Shown here in pieces: positions 37,965 to 51,283 of a stretch of DNA of 64,000 nt. Origin of the DNA: Phytophthora colocasiae. Taxonomy: Eukaryota; Oomycota; Peronosporomycetes; Peronosporales; Peronosporaceae. Numbering within the stretch: position 1 is the first letter of the stretch; each line of letters opens with the position of its first letter. The notes below the pieces were generated by a model, which was not told the origin of the DNA, did not search any database, and was given only the letters and a program-made list of their open reading frames with translations. Where the stretch lies: positions 1,426,001 to 1,490,000 of the forward strand of contig JAGKQI010000088.1 of NCBI GenBank assembly GCA_018806915.1, in the 5' to 3' direction. The position numbers and the translations under genes are program-made.

Positions 37965-39584
37965 ACAGAGCCTTGTTCACCGAGTAAATGTGTCCCTCTA
38001 GCTCACAGGGATAACCTTCCAGCCCGTCCAGATACTGCTTTATCGATAAGGCAGCGTTCAGGTAAGCGGTATTCACGTCTCCTTGGTAGATCACTAGTCC
38101 AAGCCACACACACATCGCGACAAATAGTCTGAACGTGGCCATCCTCGCCACCGGTGAGAACGTTTCTTGGTAATCAATACCGCGTCGCTGCTTATCTCCA
38201 CGAGCAACAATGCGAGTCTTAAACGGAGTCACATAGCCAAGGTGATCCACTTTCAAAGCAAAGATCCACATCGTCTTAATTGTCTGTTGAGTCGCTGGCA
38301 TATCTGATCTTGGTATCATACTCAGCACTTCTTTGTCCTTTAGAGCTTGAATCTCTTGATCCATAGCCTCTTTCCACTCCTTGGCATACTTCGATCTCAT
38401 TGCCTCTCTGTATGTCCTTGGGATTTTCACCTCACAAGCACGAATACCACCAGATCCTCGGCGGTTAGCATGCAGTGCCTTGAAACCCGAGCTCACTTCA
38501 TAGTCCTCAAAGCGCTTTGGTGGTCGTCTTTCATGTTCTTCGCGGAGACCTGGTCTGCGTGAAGTGTTCTCTGATTTGAATCGCTTCACGTCGACCTTAG
38601 TACGCTTCCTGTCTTGTGTGCGTCGAACTTCAACCTCTCGAGGTCGTCTGTGACCGATGATGTGGTTTTGTTGGTAGTGCAAGCTCTTGGCAGCCAATCG
38701 GGACTAATGCGTGTTCTCCACTATCAGCACCATCTTCATATTCATCACTTGGAACTAACGCCTGGTCATCACCCCAGTCAATGGCTTCAGCTTCATCACT
38801 TGGATCAAACAAATCATCATAATTCCCCTCAACACTACTTGCTTCTTCTTCAGCTATTTGTGTGAGGTTCGACACATGACTGGCAGATCCAGCCAATTCT
38901 TCATCATCAGTGTCTTCATCAAGGTCACTATTGTCTCTTTCAATGTCTTCATCGACGCCCTGGTCTTCAAAACCATCAACACTTTCTGCGTCGACACTTC
39001 CAGCGTCTCTATCGTGAGTTTGGTCATTAACGCACCCAACAGCAACACTTCCAGCACTTTCGCCCTCCTGCGTCTCGGACGCATCTTCATAATCGGGCAG
39101 CTCAGTGTTCTGTAGCATCTCTTCCCACAAAGCCTGGTTTTCACTCGTCAAACTGTATGAGCTACTTGGAACTTTGTCACCACACGAGCCACAATCTCCT
39201 TCACCTAGTTTGTCCCACACAGTGCCGTTCTCAAGTGGTTGATCTTCGTCGTTTATTCCTTCACTGTTCGCGCTCTCCATGACAATGTCACTCATACTGT
39301 GTTCAGATTCGCCATCACACTCCAGCCAACTGCGAGTCATTATCTTCTTCATCACCTGGCAGGTCATCAAATTCACCGTCCTCAAAGAACTCTTGGAATG
39401 TCCGTAGCCACTTGTCGACCTTGACCTTGAACCCGCTCTCGTAGCGGTCCTTATATTTGATGCTCTCATTCACCTTGACATCAGAGACGAATCCAGTCTT
39501 GTGTTCCGTCGGGAAATACACGTTGCAGCCAACCACGTCCTCTCGGTAGCCTAGCAGAAAGCCAACTCGACAGTTCATACTGAG
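37386..39584 (-). repeat. Copia-2 tandem unit 1 (2199 bp)
   Basis: Left-most unit, joined to the real RNase H. It has the extra C at CCTCCAGACC (about 37953), the longer AC run (about 38105), four T in GGTTTTGTTGG (about 38665) and a private extra C near 39319. The reverse transcriptase start (38697-37942) and the rest are in separate frames. Confidence 0.93.
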
Positions 39585-42141
39585 TTTAGCTGCACCAATG
39601 TGCTGCTGTGTCGGTGCTTGTACGTATCGACTCAACTGTCCGACCACGTACGCAATGTCTGGTCTACTGCATGTAGCTAGGTACATCAGAGAACCAATGC
39701 ATTCTCGGTAAGGAAAGTCTCTGCCAAACGCTGGTTTCTGCTTACGACGATCACTTTCATCATCAGTATCCTTCGAAGTAAACCGAGTGTTGGTTTCCAT
39801 CGGAATCCTGCTCGCGTGAGCATCTCCAAAATTGAATCTTTCCAAAACCTCCGTGCAATACTGTGTTTGATGAATCTTCATCGAGGTGGTGTTCTGCTCC
39901 ACTTCAACGCCCAAGTACTTATTCAGCAATCCCTGGTCCTTGAGTCCGTAGTCGTTGTCGAGCTTGGTAAACAACTTGACCTTAAACGCTTCGTCCTTTG
40001 TAGCGCAAAGAATGTCGTCTACGTAGATCAGGACTAGCGCAAACTGGCCATCGTGTTTGTAGACATACAGGCAAGGCTCTGTGCTGTTGCGCTCGAAACC
40101 ATAGTCTTTCAACCAACCGTCAAACTCGGAATTCCACTCCCTACCAGATTGCCTCCAGACCATACAGAGCCTTGTTCACCGAGTAAATGTGTCCCTCTAG
40201 CTCACAGGGATAACCTTCCAGCCCGTCCAGATACTGCTTTATCGATAAGGCAGCGTTCAGGTAAGCGGTATTCACGTCTCCTTGGTAGATCACTAGTCCA
40301 AGCCACACACACATCGCGACAAATAGTCTGAACGTGGCCATCCTCGCCACCGGTGAGAACGTTTCTTGGTAATCAATACCGCGTCGCTGCTTATCTCCAC
40401 GAGCAACAATGCGAGTCTTAAACCGAGTCACATAGCCAAGGTGATCCACTTTCAAAGCAAAGATCCACATCGTCTTAATTGTCTGTTGAGTCGCTGGCAT
40501 ATCTGATCTTGGTATCATACTCAGCACTTCTTTGTCCTTTAGAGCTTGAATCTCTTGATCCATAGCCTCTTTCCACTCCTTGGCATACTTCGATCTCATT
40601 GCCTCTCTGTATGTCCTTGGGATTTTCACCTCACAAGCACGAATACCACCAGATCCTCGGCGGTTAGCATGCAGTGCCTTGAAACCCGAGCTCACTTCAT
40701 AGTCCTCAAAGCGCTTTGGTGGTCGTCTTTCATGTTCTTCGCGGAGACCTGGTCTGCGTGAAGTGTTCTCTGATTTGAATCGCTTCACGTCGACCTTAGT
40801 ACGCTTCCTGTCTTGTGTGCGTCGAACTTCAACCTCTCGAGGTCGTCTGTGACCGATGATGTGGTTTGTTGGTCACCCGTGGGATCTCGACGACCTCGTG
40901 ATGAGGCCTCGGACGCTTCAAGCTCGAAGCGTCCGCGCAGTGATGATGAAGCGTCCCCCATGTCGAGGGCGCTCACTGCACCGCGCACTGATCCGCCAGT
41001 GCGCACGCCATGGATGCCTACTGAGGCGGAGATCCATGACCGGTTCGGTGCTAGTTCACCACCGAACCCGATACTGTTGTACTCATGCAACAGTATCAAC
41101 GACGACGACGTCGCCGCTAAGGTTGTCTTTGAGTCCGAGACTCAAAGACGCGACTACTATATCGGGCTCTTCCACGAGCTCCGATACTACGCAGCGAAGA
41201 AGACTTCGCGCAAGAGCAAAGTGCCAGAGTGGCAGTGCAAGCTCTTGGCAGCCAATCGGGACTAATGCGTGTTCTCCACTATCAGCACCATCTTCATATT
41301 CATCACTTGGAACTAACGCCTGGTCATCACCCCAGTCAATGGCTTCAGCTTCATCACTTGGATCAAACAAATCATCATAATTCCCCTCAACACTACTTGC
41401 TTCTTCTTCAGCTATTTGTGTGAGGTTCGACACATGACTGGCAGATCCAGCCAATTCTTCATCATCAGTGTCTTCATCAAGGTCACTATTGTCTCTTTCA
41501 ATGTCTTCATCGACGCCCTGGTCTTCAAAACCATCAACACTTTCTGCGTCGACACTTCCAGCGTCTCTATCGTGAGTTTGGTCATTAACGCACCCAACAG
41601 CAACACTTCCAGCACTTTCGCCCTCCTGCGTCTCGGACGCATCTTCATAATCGGGCAGCTCAGTGTTCTGTAGCATCTCTTCCCACAAAGCCTGGTTTTC
41701 ACTCGTCAAACTGTATGAGCTACTTGGAACTTTGTCACCACACGAGCCACAATCTCCTTCACCTAGTTTGTCCCACACAGTGCCGTTCTCAAGTGGTTGA
41801 TCTTCGTCGTTTATTCCTTCACTGTTCGCGCTCTCCATGACAATGTCACTCATACTGTGTTCAGATTCGCCATCACACTCAGCCAACTGCGAGTCATTAT
41901 CTTCTTCATCACCTGGCAGGTCATCAAATTCACCGTCCTCAAAGAACTCTTGGAATGTCCGTAGCCACTTGTCGACCTTGACCTTGAACCCGCTCTCGTA
42001 GCGGTCCTTATATTTGATGCTCTCATTCACCTTGACATCAGAGACGAATCCAGTCTTGTGTTCCGTCGGGAAATACACGTTGCAGCCAACCACGTCCTCT
42101 CGGTAGCCTAGCAGAAAGCCAACTCGACAGTTCATACTGAG
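39585..42141 (-). repeat. Copia-2 tandem unit 2 (2557 bp, with 360-bp insert)
   Basis: Has the extra C (about 40153), the longer AC run and three T. It carries the hairpin-dense insert at 40874-41233. Confidence 0.93.
40874..41233 (+). repeat. 360-bp hairpin-dense insert in unit 2
   Basis: Foreign block between TTGGT and AGTGC of the Copia-2 unit, no target duplication seen. Stems include GACGCTTC/GAAGCGTC, GCGCACTG/CAGTGCGC, GGTTCGGT/ACCGAACC with a one-base offset, ATACTGTTG/CAACAGTAT and TCTTTGAGT/ACTCAAAGA. The plus strand is open in one frame through it (SDASSSKRPRSDDEASPMSR, KVVFESETQRRDYYIGLFHE). It resembles Gypsy-1 in style, not in sequence. Confidence 0.8.
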
Positions 42142-44699
42142 TTTAGCTGCACCAATGTGCTGCTGTGTCGGTGCTTGTACGTATCGACTCAACTGTCCGA
42201 CCACGTACGCAATGTCTGGTCTACTGCATGTAGCTAGGTACATCAGAGAACCAATGCATTCTCGGTAAGGAAAGTCTCTGCCAAACGCTGGTTTCTGCTT
42301 ACGACGATCACTTTCATCATCAGTATCCTTCGAAGTAAACCGAGTGTTGGTTTCCATCGGAATCCTGCTCGCGTGAGCATCTCCAAAATTGAATCTTTCC
42401 AAAACCTCCGTGCAATACTGTGTTTGATGAATCTTCATCGAGGTGGTGTTCTGCTCCACTTCAACGCCCAAGTACTTATTCAGCAATCCCTGGTCCTTGA
42501 GTCCGTAGTCGTTGTCGAGCTTGGTAAACAACTTGACCTTAAACGCTTCGTCCTTTGTAGCGCAAAGAATGTCGTCTACGTAGATCAGGACTAGCGCAAA
42601 CTGGCCATCGTGTTTGTAGACATACAGGCAAGGCTCTGTGCTGTTGCGCTCGAAACCATAGTCTTTCAACCAACCGTCAAACTCGGAATTCCACTCCCTA
42701 CCAGATTGCCTCAGACCATACAGAGCCTTGTTCACCGAGTAAATGTGTCCCTCTAGCTCACAGGGATAACCTTCCAGCCCGTCCAGATACTGCTTTATCG
42801 ATAAGGCAGCGTTCAGGTAAGCGGTATTCACGTCTCCTTGGTAGATCACTAGTCCAAGCCACACACATCGCGACAAATAGTCTGAACGTGGCCATCCTCG
42901 CCACCGGTGAGAACGTTTCTTGGTAATCAATACCGCGTCGCTGCTTATCTCCACGAGCAACAATGCGAGTCTTAAACCGAGTCACATAGCCAAGGTGATC
43001 CACTTTCAAAGCAAAGATCCACATCGTCTTAATTGTCTGTTGAGTCGCTGGCATATCTGATCTTGGTATCATACTCAGCACTTCTTTGTCCTTTAGAGCT
43101 TGAATCTCTTGATCCATAGCCTCTTTCCACTCCTTGGCATACTTCGATCTCATTGCCTCTCTGTATGTCCTTGGGATTTTCACCTCACAAGCACGAATAC
43201 CACCAGATCCTCGGCGGTTAGCATGCAGTGCCTTGAAACCCGAGCTCACTTCATAGTCCTCAAAGCGCTTTGGTGGTCGTCTTTCATGTTCTTCGCGGAG
43301 ACCTGGTCTGCGTGAAGTGTTCTCTGATTTGAATCGCTTCACGTCGACCTTAGTACGCTTCCTGTCTTGTGTGCGTCGAACTTCAACCTCTCGAGGTCGT
43401 CTGTGACCGATGATGTGGTTTGTTGGTCACCCGTGGGATCTCGACGACCTCGTGATGAGGCCTCGGACGCTTCAAGCTCGAAGCGTCCGCGCAGTGATGA
43501 TGAAGCGTCCCCCATGTCGAGGGCGCTCACTGCACCGCGCACTGATCCGCCAGTGCGCACGCCATGGATGCCTACTGAGGCGGAGATCCATGACCGGTTC
43601 GGTGCTAGTTCACCACCGAACCCGATACTGTTGTACTCATGCAACAGTATCAGCGGACGACGACGCGGTCGCCGCTAAGGTTGTCTTTGAGTCCGAGACT
43701 CAAAGACGCGACTACTATATCGGGCTCTTCCACGAGCTCCAATACTACGCAGCGAAGAAGACTTCGCGCAAGAGCAAAGTGCCAGAGTGGCAGTGCAAGC
43801 TCTTGGCAGCCAATCGGGACTAATGCGTGTTCTCCACTATCAGCACCATCTTCATATTCATCACTTGGAACTAACGCCTGGTCATCACCCCAGTCAATGG
43901 CTTCAGCTTCATCACTTGGATCAAACAAATCATCATAATTCCCCTCAACACTACTTGCTTCTTCTTCAGCTATTTGTGTGAGGTTCGACACATGACTGGC
44001 AGATCCAGCCAATTCTTCATCATCAGTGTCTTCATCAAGGTCACTATTGTCTCTTTCAATGTCTTCATCGACGCCCTGGTCTTCAAAACCATCAACACTT
44101 TCTGCGTCGACACTTCCAGCGTCTCTATCGTGAGTTTGGTCATTAACGCACCCAACAGCAACACTTCCAGCACTTTCGCCCTCCTGCGTCTCGGACGCAT
44201 CTTCATAATCGGGCAGCTCAGTGTTCTGTAGCATCTCTTCCCACAAAGCCTGGTTTTCACTCGTCAAACTGTATGAGCTACTTGGAACTTTGTCACCACA
44301 CGAGCCACAATCTCCTTCACCTAGTTTGTCCCACACAGTGCCGTTCTCAAGTGGTTGATCTTCGTCGTTTATTCCTTCACTGTTCGCGCTCTCCATGACA
44401 ATGTCACTCATACTGTGTTCAGATTCGCCATCACACTCAGCCAACTGCGAGTCATTATCTTCTTCATCACCTGGCAGGTCATCAAATTCACCGTCCTCAA
44501 AGAACTCTTGGAATGTCCGTAGCCACTTGTCGACCTTGACCTTGAACCCGCTCTCGTAGCGGTCCTTATATTTGATGCTCTCATTCACCTTGACATCAGA
44601 GACGAATCCAGTCTTGTGTTCCGTCGGGAAATACACGTTGCAGCCAACCACGTCCTCTCGGTAGCCTAGCAGAAAGCCAACTCGACAGTTCATACTGAG
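42142..44699 (-). repeat. Copia-2 tandem unit 3 (2558 bp, with 364-bp insert)
   Basis: Lacks the extra C and has the shorter AC run. It carries the second copy of the insert at 43428-43791. A 626-codon frame (42963-41083) runs from reverse transcriptase across the junction at 42142 into the integrase end and acidic spacer of unit 2. Confidence 0.93.
43428..43791 (+). repeat. 364-bp hairpin-dense insert in unit 3
   Basis: Same block as 40874-41233 with a 4-base length change near 43652 and a substitution that breaks one stem (CTCCGATAC against CTCCAATAC). The insert therefore entered one unit before that unit was copied. Confidence 0.8.
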
Positions 44700-46892
44700 T
44701 TTAGCTGCACCAATGTGCTGCTGTGTCGGTGCTTGTACGTATCGACTCAACTGTCCGACCACGTACGCAATGTCTGGTCTACTGCATGTAGCTAGGTACA
44801 TCAGAGAACCAATGCATTCTCGGTAAGGAAAGTCTCTGCCAAACGCTGGTTTCTGCTTACGACGATCACTTTCATCATCAGTATCCTTCGAAGTAAACCG
44901 AGTGTTGGTTTCCATCGGAATCCTGCTCGCGTGAGCATCTCCAAAATTGAATCTTTCCAAAACCTCCGTGCAATACTGTGTTTGATGAATCTTCATCGAG
45001 GTGGTGTTCTGCTCCACTTCAACGCCCAAGTACTTATTCAGCAATCCCTGGTCCTTGAGTCCGTAGTCGTTGTCGAGCTTGGTAAACAACTTGACCTTAA
45101 ACGCTTCGTCCTTTGTAGCGCAAAGAATGTCGTCTACGTAGATCAGGACTAGCGCAAACTGGCCATCGTGTTTGTAGACATACAGGCAAGGCTCTGTGCT
45201 GTTGCGCTCGAAACCATAGTCTTTCAACCAACCGTCAAACTCGGAATTCCACTCCCTACCAGATTGCCTCAGACCATACAGAGCCTTGTTCACCGAGTAA
45301 ATGTGTCCTCTAGCTCACAGGGATAACCTTCCAGCCCGTCCAGATACTGCTTTATCGATAAGGCAGCGTTCAGGTAAGCGGTATTCACGTCTCCTTGGTA
45401 GATCACTAGTCCAAGCCACACACATCGCGACAAATAGTCTGAACGTGGCCATCCTCGCCACCGGTGAGAACGTTTCTTGGTAATCAATACCGCGTCGCTG
45501 CTTATCTCCACGAGCAACAATGCGAGTCTTAAACCGAGTCACATAGCCAAGGTGATCCACTTTCAAAGCAAAGATCCACATCGTCTTAATTGTCTGTTGA
45601 GTCGCTGGCATATCTGATCTTGGTATCATACTCAGCACTTCTTTGTCCTTTAGAGCTTGAATCTCTTGATCCATAGCCTCTTTCCACTCCTTGGCATACT
45701 TCGATCTCATTGCCTCTCTGTATGTCCTTGGGATTTTCACCTCACAAGCACGAATACCACCAGATCCTCGGCGGTTAGCATGCAGTGCCTTGAAACCCGA
45801 GCTCACTTCATAGTCCTCAAAGCGCTTTGGTGGTCGTCTTTCATGTTCTTCGCGGAGACCTGGTCTGCGTGAAGTGTTCTCTGATTTGAATCGCTTCACG
45901 TCGACCTTAGTACGCTTCCTGTCTTGTGTGCGTCGAACTTCAACCTCTCGAGGTCGTCTGTGACCGATGATGTGGTTTGTTGGTAGTGCAAGCTCTTGGC
46001 AGCCAATCGGGACTAATGCGTGTTCTCCACTATCAGCACCATCTTCATATTCATCACTTGGAACTAACGCCTGGTCATCACCCCAGTCAATGGCTTCAGC
46101 TTCATCACTTGGATCAAACAAATCATCATAATTCCCCTCAACACTACTTGCTTCTTCTTCAGCTATTTGTGTGAGGTTCGACACATGACTGGCAGATCCA
46201 GCCAATTCTTCATCATCAGTGTCTTCATCAAGGTCACTATTGTCTCTTTCAATGTCTTCATCGACGCCCTGGTCTTCAAAACCATCAACACTTTCTGCGT
46301 CGACACTTCCAGCGTCTCTATCGTGAGTTTGGTCATTAACGCACCCAACAGCAACACTTCCAGCACTTTCGCCCTCCTGCGTCTCGGACGCATCTTCATA
46401 ATCGGGCAGCTCAGTGTTCTGTAGCATCTCTTCCCACAAAGCCTGGTTTTCACTCGTCAAACTGTATGAGCTACTTGGAACTTTGTCACCACACGAGCCA
46501 CAATCTCCTTCACCTAGTTTGTCCCACACAGTGCCGTTCTCAAGTGGTTGATCTTCGTCGTTTATTCCTTCACTGTTCGCGCTCTCCATGACAATGTCAC
46601 TCATACTGTGTTCAGATTCGCCATCACACTCAGCCAACTGCGAGTCATTATCTTCTTCATCACCTGGCAGGTCATCAAATTCACCGTCCTCAAAGAACTC
46701 TTGGAATGTCCGTAGCCACTTGTCGACCTTGACCTTGAACCCGCTCTCGTAGCGGTCCTTATATTTGATGCTCTCATTCACCTTGACATCAGAGACGAAT
46801 CCAGTCTTGTGTTCCGTCGGGAAATACACGTTGCAGCCAACCACGTCCTCTCGGTAGCCTAGCAGAAAGCCAACTCGACAGTTCATACTGAG
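44700..46892 (-). repeat. Copia-2 tandem unit 4 (2193 bp)
   Basis: Lacks the extra C and has the shorter AC run, three T and a private loss of one C near 45307. With unit 5 it holds a 1000-codon frame (48317-45315) that passes through the junction at 46893. Confidence 0.93.
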
Positions 46893-49086
46893 TTTAGCTG
46901 CACCAATGTGCTGCTGTGTCGGTGCTTGTACGTATCGACTCAACTGTCCGACCACGTACGCAATGTCTGGTCTACTGCATGTAGCTAGGTACATCAGAGA
47001 ACCAATGCATTCTCGGTAAGGAAAGTCTCTGCCAAACGCTGGTTTCTGCTTACGACGATCACTTTCATCATCAGTATCCTTCGAAGTAAACCGAGTGTTG
47101 GTTTCCATCGGAATCCTGCTCGCGTGAGCATCTCCAAAATTGAATCTTTCCAAAACCTCCGTGCAATACTGTGTTTGATGAATCTTCATCGAGGTGGTGT
47201 TCTGCTCCACTTCAACGCCCAAGTACTTATTCAGCAATCCCTGGTCCTTGAGTCCGTAGTCGTTGTCGAGCTTGGTAAACAACTTGACCTTAAACGCTTC
47301 GTCCTTTGTAGCGCAAAGAATGTCGTCTACGTAGATCAGGACTAGCGCAAACTGGCCATCGTGTTTGTAGACATACAGGCAAGGCTCTGTGCTGTTGCGC
47401 TCGAAACCATAGTCTTTCAACCAACCGTCAAACTCGGAATTCCACTCCCTACCAGATTGCCTCAGACCATACAGAGCCTTGTTCACCGAGTAAATGTGTC
47501 CCTCTAGCTCACAGGGATAACCTTCCAGCCCGTCCAGATACTGCTTTATCGATAAGGCAGCGTTCAGGTAAGCGGTATTCACGTCTCCTTGGTAGATCAC
47601 TAGTCCAAGCCACACACACATCGCGACAAATAGTCTGAACGTGGCCATCCTCGCCACCGGTGAGAACGTTTCTTGGTAATCAATACCGCGTCGCTGCTTA
47701 TCTCCACGAGCAACAATGCGAGTCTTAAACCGAGTCACATAGCCAAGGTGATCCACTTTCAAAGCAAAGATCCACATCGTCTTAATTGTCTGTTGAGTCG
47801 CTGGCATATCTGATCTTGGTATCATACTCAGCACTTCTTTGTCCTTTAGAGCTTGAATCTCTTGATCCATAGCCTCTTTCCACTCCTTGGCATACTTCGA
47901 TCTCATTGCCTCTCTGTATGTCCTTGGGATTTTCACCTCACAAGCACGAATACCACCAGATCCTCGGCGGTTAGCATGCAGTGCCTTGAAACCCGAGCTC
48001 ACTTCATAGTCCTCAAAGCGCTTTGGTGGTCGTCTTTCATGTTCTTCGCGGAGACCTGGTCTGCGTGAAGTGTTCTCTGATTTGAATCGCTTCACGTCGA
48101 CCTTAGTACGCTTCCTGTCTTGTGTGCGTCGAACTTCAACCTCTCGAGGTCGTCTGTGACCGATGATGTGGTTTGTTGGTAGTGCAAGCTCTTGGCAGCC
48201 AATCGGGACTAATGCGTGTTCTCCACTATCAGCACCATCTTCATATTCATCACTTGGAACTAACGCCTGGTCATCACCCCAGTCAATGGCTTCAGCTTCA
48301 TCACTTGGATCAAACAAATCATCATAATTCCCTCAACACTACTTGCTTCTTCTTCAGCTATTTGTGTGAGGTTCGACACATGACTGGCAGATCCAGCCAA
48401 TTCTTCATCATCAGTGTCTTCATCAAGGTCACTATTGTCTCTTTCAATGTCTTCATCGACGCCCTGGTCTTCAAACCATCAACACTTTCTGCGTCGACAC
48501 TTCCAGCGTCTCTATCGTGAGTTTGGTCATTAACGCACCCAACAGCAACACTTCCAGCACTTTCGCCCTCCTGCGTCTCGGACGCATCTTCATAATCGGG
48601 CAGCTCAGTGTTCTGTAGCATCTCTTCCCACAAAGCCTGGTTTTCACTCGTCAAACTGTATGAGCTACTTGGAACTTTGTCACCACACGAGCCACAATCT
48701 CCTTCACCTAGTTTGTCCCACACAGTGCCGTTCTCAAGTGGTTGATCTTCGTCGTTTATTCCTTCACTGTTCGCGCTCTCCATGACAATGTCACTCATAC
48801 TGTGTTCAGATTCGCCATCACACTCAGCCAACTGCGAGTCATTATCTTCTTCATCACCTGGCAGGTCATCAAATTCACCGTCCTCAAAGAACTCTTGGAA
48901 TGTCCGTAGCCACTTGTCGACCTTGACCTTGAACCCGCTCTCGTAGCGGTCCTTATATTTGATGCTCTCATTCACCTTGACATCAGAGACGAATCCAGTC
49001 TTGTGTTCCGTCGGGAAATACACGTTGCAGCCAACCACGTCCTCTCGGTAGCCTAGCAGAAAGCCAACTCGACAGTTCATACTGAG
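46893..49086 (-). repeat. Copia-2 tandem unit 5 (2194 bp)
   Basis: Lacks the extra C but has the longer AC run. Private losses of one C (about 48331) and one A (about 48475) break the acidic spacer. Confidence 0.93.
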
Positions 49087-51283
49087 TTTAGCTGCACCAA
49101 TGTGCTGCTGTGTCGGTGCTTGTACGTATCGACTCAACTGTCCGACCACGTACGCAATGTCTGGTCTACTGCATGTAGCTAGGTACATCAGAGAACCAAT
49201 GCATTCTCGGTAAGGAAAGTCTCTGCCAAACGCTGGTTTCTGCTTACGACGATCACTTTCATCATCAGTATCCTTCGAAGTAAACCGAGTGTTGGTTTCC
49301 ATCGGAATCCTGCTCGCGTGAGCATCTCCAAAATTGAATCTTTCCAAAACCTCCGTGCAATACTGTGTTTGATGAATCTTCATCGAGGTGGTGTTCTGCT
49401 CCACTTCAACGCCCAAGTACTTATTCAGCAATCCCTGGTCCTTGAGTCCGTAGTCGTTGTCGAGCTTGGTAAACAACTTGACCTTAAACGCTTCGTCCTT
49501 TGTAGCGCAAAGAATGTCGTCTACGTAGATCAGGACTAGCGCAAACTGGCCATCGTGTTTGTAGACATACAGGCAAGGCTCTGTGCTGTTGCGCTCGAAA
49601 CCATAGTCTTTCAACCAACCGTCAAACTCGGAATTCCACTCCCTACCAGATTGCCTCCAGACCATACAGAGCCTTGTTCACCGAGTAAATGTGTCCCTCT
49701 AGCTCACAGGGATAACCTTCCAGCCCGTCCAGATACTGCTTTATCGATAAGGCAGCGTTCAGGTAAGCGGTATTCACGTCTCCTTGGTAGATCACTAGTC
49801 CAAGCCACACACACATCGCGACAAATAGTCTGAACGTGGCCATCCTCGCCACCGGTGAGAACGTTTCTTGGTAATCAATACCGCGTCGCTGCTTATCTCC
49901 ACGAGCAACAATGCGAGTCTTAAACCGAGTCACATAGCCAAGGTGATCCACTTTCAAAGCAAAGATCCACATCGTCTTAATTGTCTGTTGAGTCGCTGGC
50001 ATATCTGATCTTGGTATCATACTCAGCACTTCTTTGTCCTTTAGAGCTTGAATCTCTTGATCCATAGCCTCTTTCCACTCCTTGGCATACTTCGATCTCA
50101 TTGCCTCTCTGTATGTCCTTGGGATTTTCACCTCACAAGCACGAATACCACCAGATCCTCGGCGGTTAGCATGCAGTGCCTTGAAACCCGAGCTCACTTC
50201 ATAGTCCTCAAAGCGCTTTGGTGGTCGTCTTTCATGTTCTTCGCGGAGACCTGGTCTGCGTGAAGTGTTCTCTGATTTGAATCGCTTCACGTCGACCTTA
50301 GTACGCTTCCTGTCTTGTGTGCGTCGAACTTCAACCTCTCGAGGTCGTCTGTGACCGATGATGTGGTTTGTTGGTAGTGCAAGCTCTTGGCAGCCAATCG
50401 GGACTAATGCGTGTTCTCCACTATCAGCACCATCTTCATATTCATCACTTGGAACTAACGCCTGGTCATCACCCCAGTCAATGGCTTCAGCTTCATCACT
50501 TGGATCAAACAAATCATCATAATTCCCCTCAACACTACTTGCTTCTTCTTCAGCTATTTGTGTGAGGTTCGACACATGACTGGCAGATCCAGCCAATTCT
50601 TCATCATCAGGTGTCTTCATCAAGGTCACTATTGTCTCTTTCAATGTCTTCATCGACGCCCTGGTCTTCAAAACCATCAACACTTTCTGCGTCGACACTT
50701 CCAGCGTCTCTATCGTGAGTTTGGTCATTAACGCACCCAACAGCAACACTTCCAGCACTTTCGCCCTCCTGCGTCTCGGACGCATCTTCATAATCGGGCA
50801 GCTCAGTGTTCTGTAGCATCTCTTCCCACAAAGCCTGGTTTTCACTCGTCAAACTGTATGAGCTACTTGGAACTTTGTCACCACACGAGCCACAATCTCC
50901 TTCACCTAGTTTGTCCCACACAGTGCCGTTCTCAAGTGGTTGATCTTCGTCGTTTATTCCTTCACTGTTCGCGCTCTCCATGACAATGTCACTCATACTG
51001 TGTTCAGATTCGCCATCACACTCAGCCAACTGCGAGTCATTATCTTCTTCATCACCTGGCAGGTCATCAAATTCACCGTCCTCAAAGAACTCTTGGAATG
51101 TCCGTAGCCACTTGTCGACCTTGACCTTGAACCCGCTCTCGTAGCGGTCCTTATATTGATGCTCTCATTCACCTTGACATCAGAGACGAATCCAGTCTTG
51201 TGTTCCGTCGGGAAATACACGTTGCAGCCAACCACGTCCTCTCGGTAGCCTAGCAGAAAGCCAACTCGACAGTTCATACTGAG
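49087..51283 (-). repeat. Copia-2 tandem unit 6 (2197 bp)
   Basis: Has the extra C, the longer AC run, an extra G at CATCAGGTGTC (about 50610, shared only with unit 7) and a private loss of one T near 51155. Confidence 0.93.
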
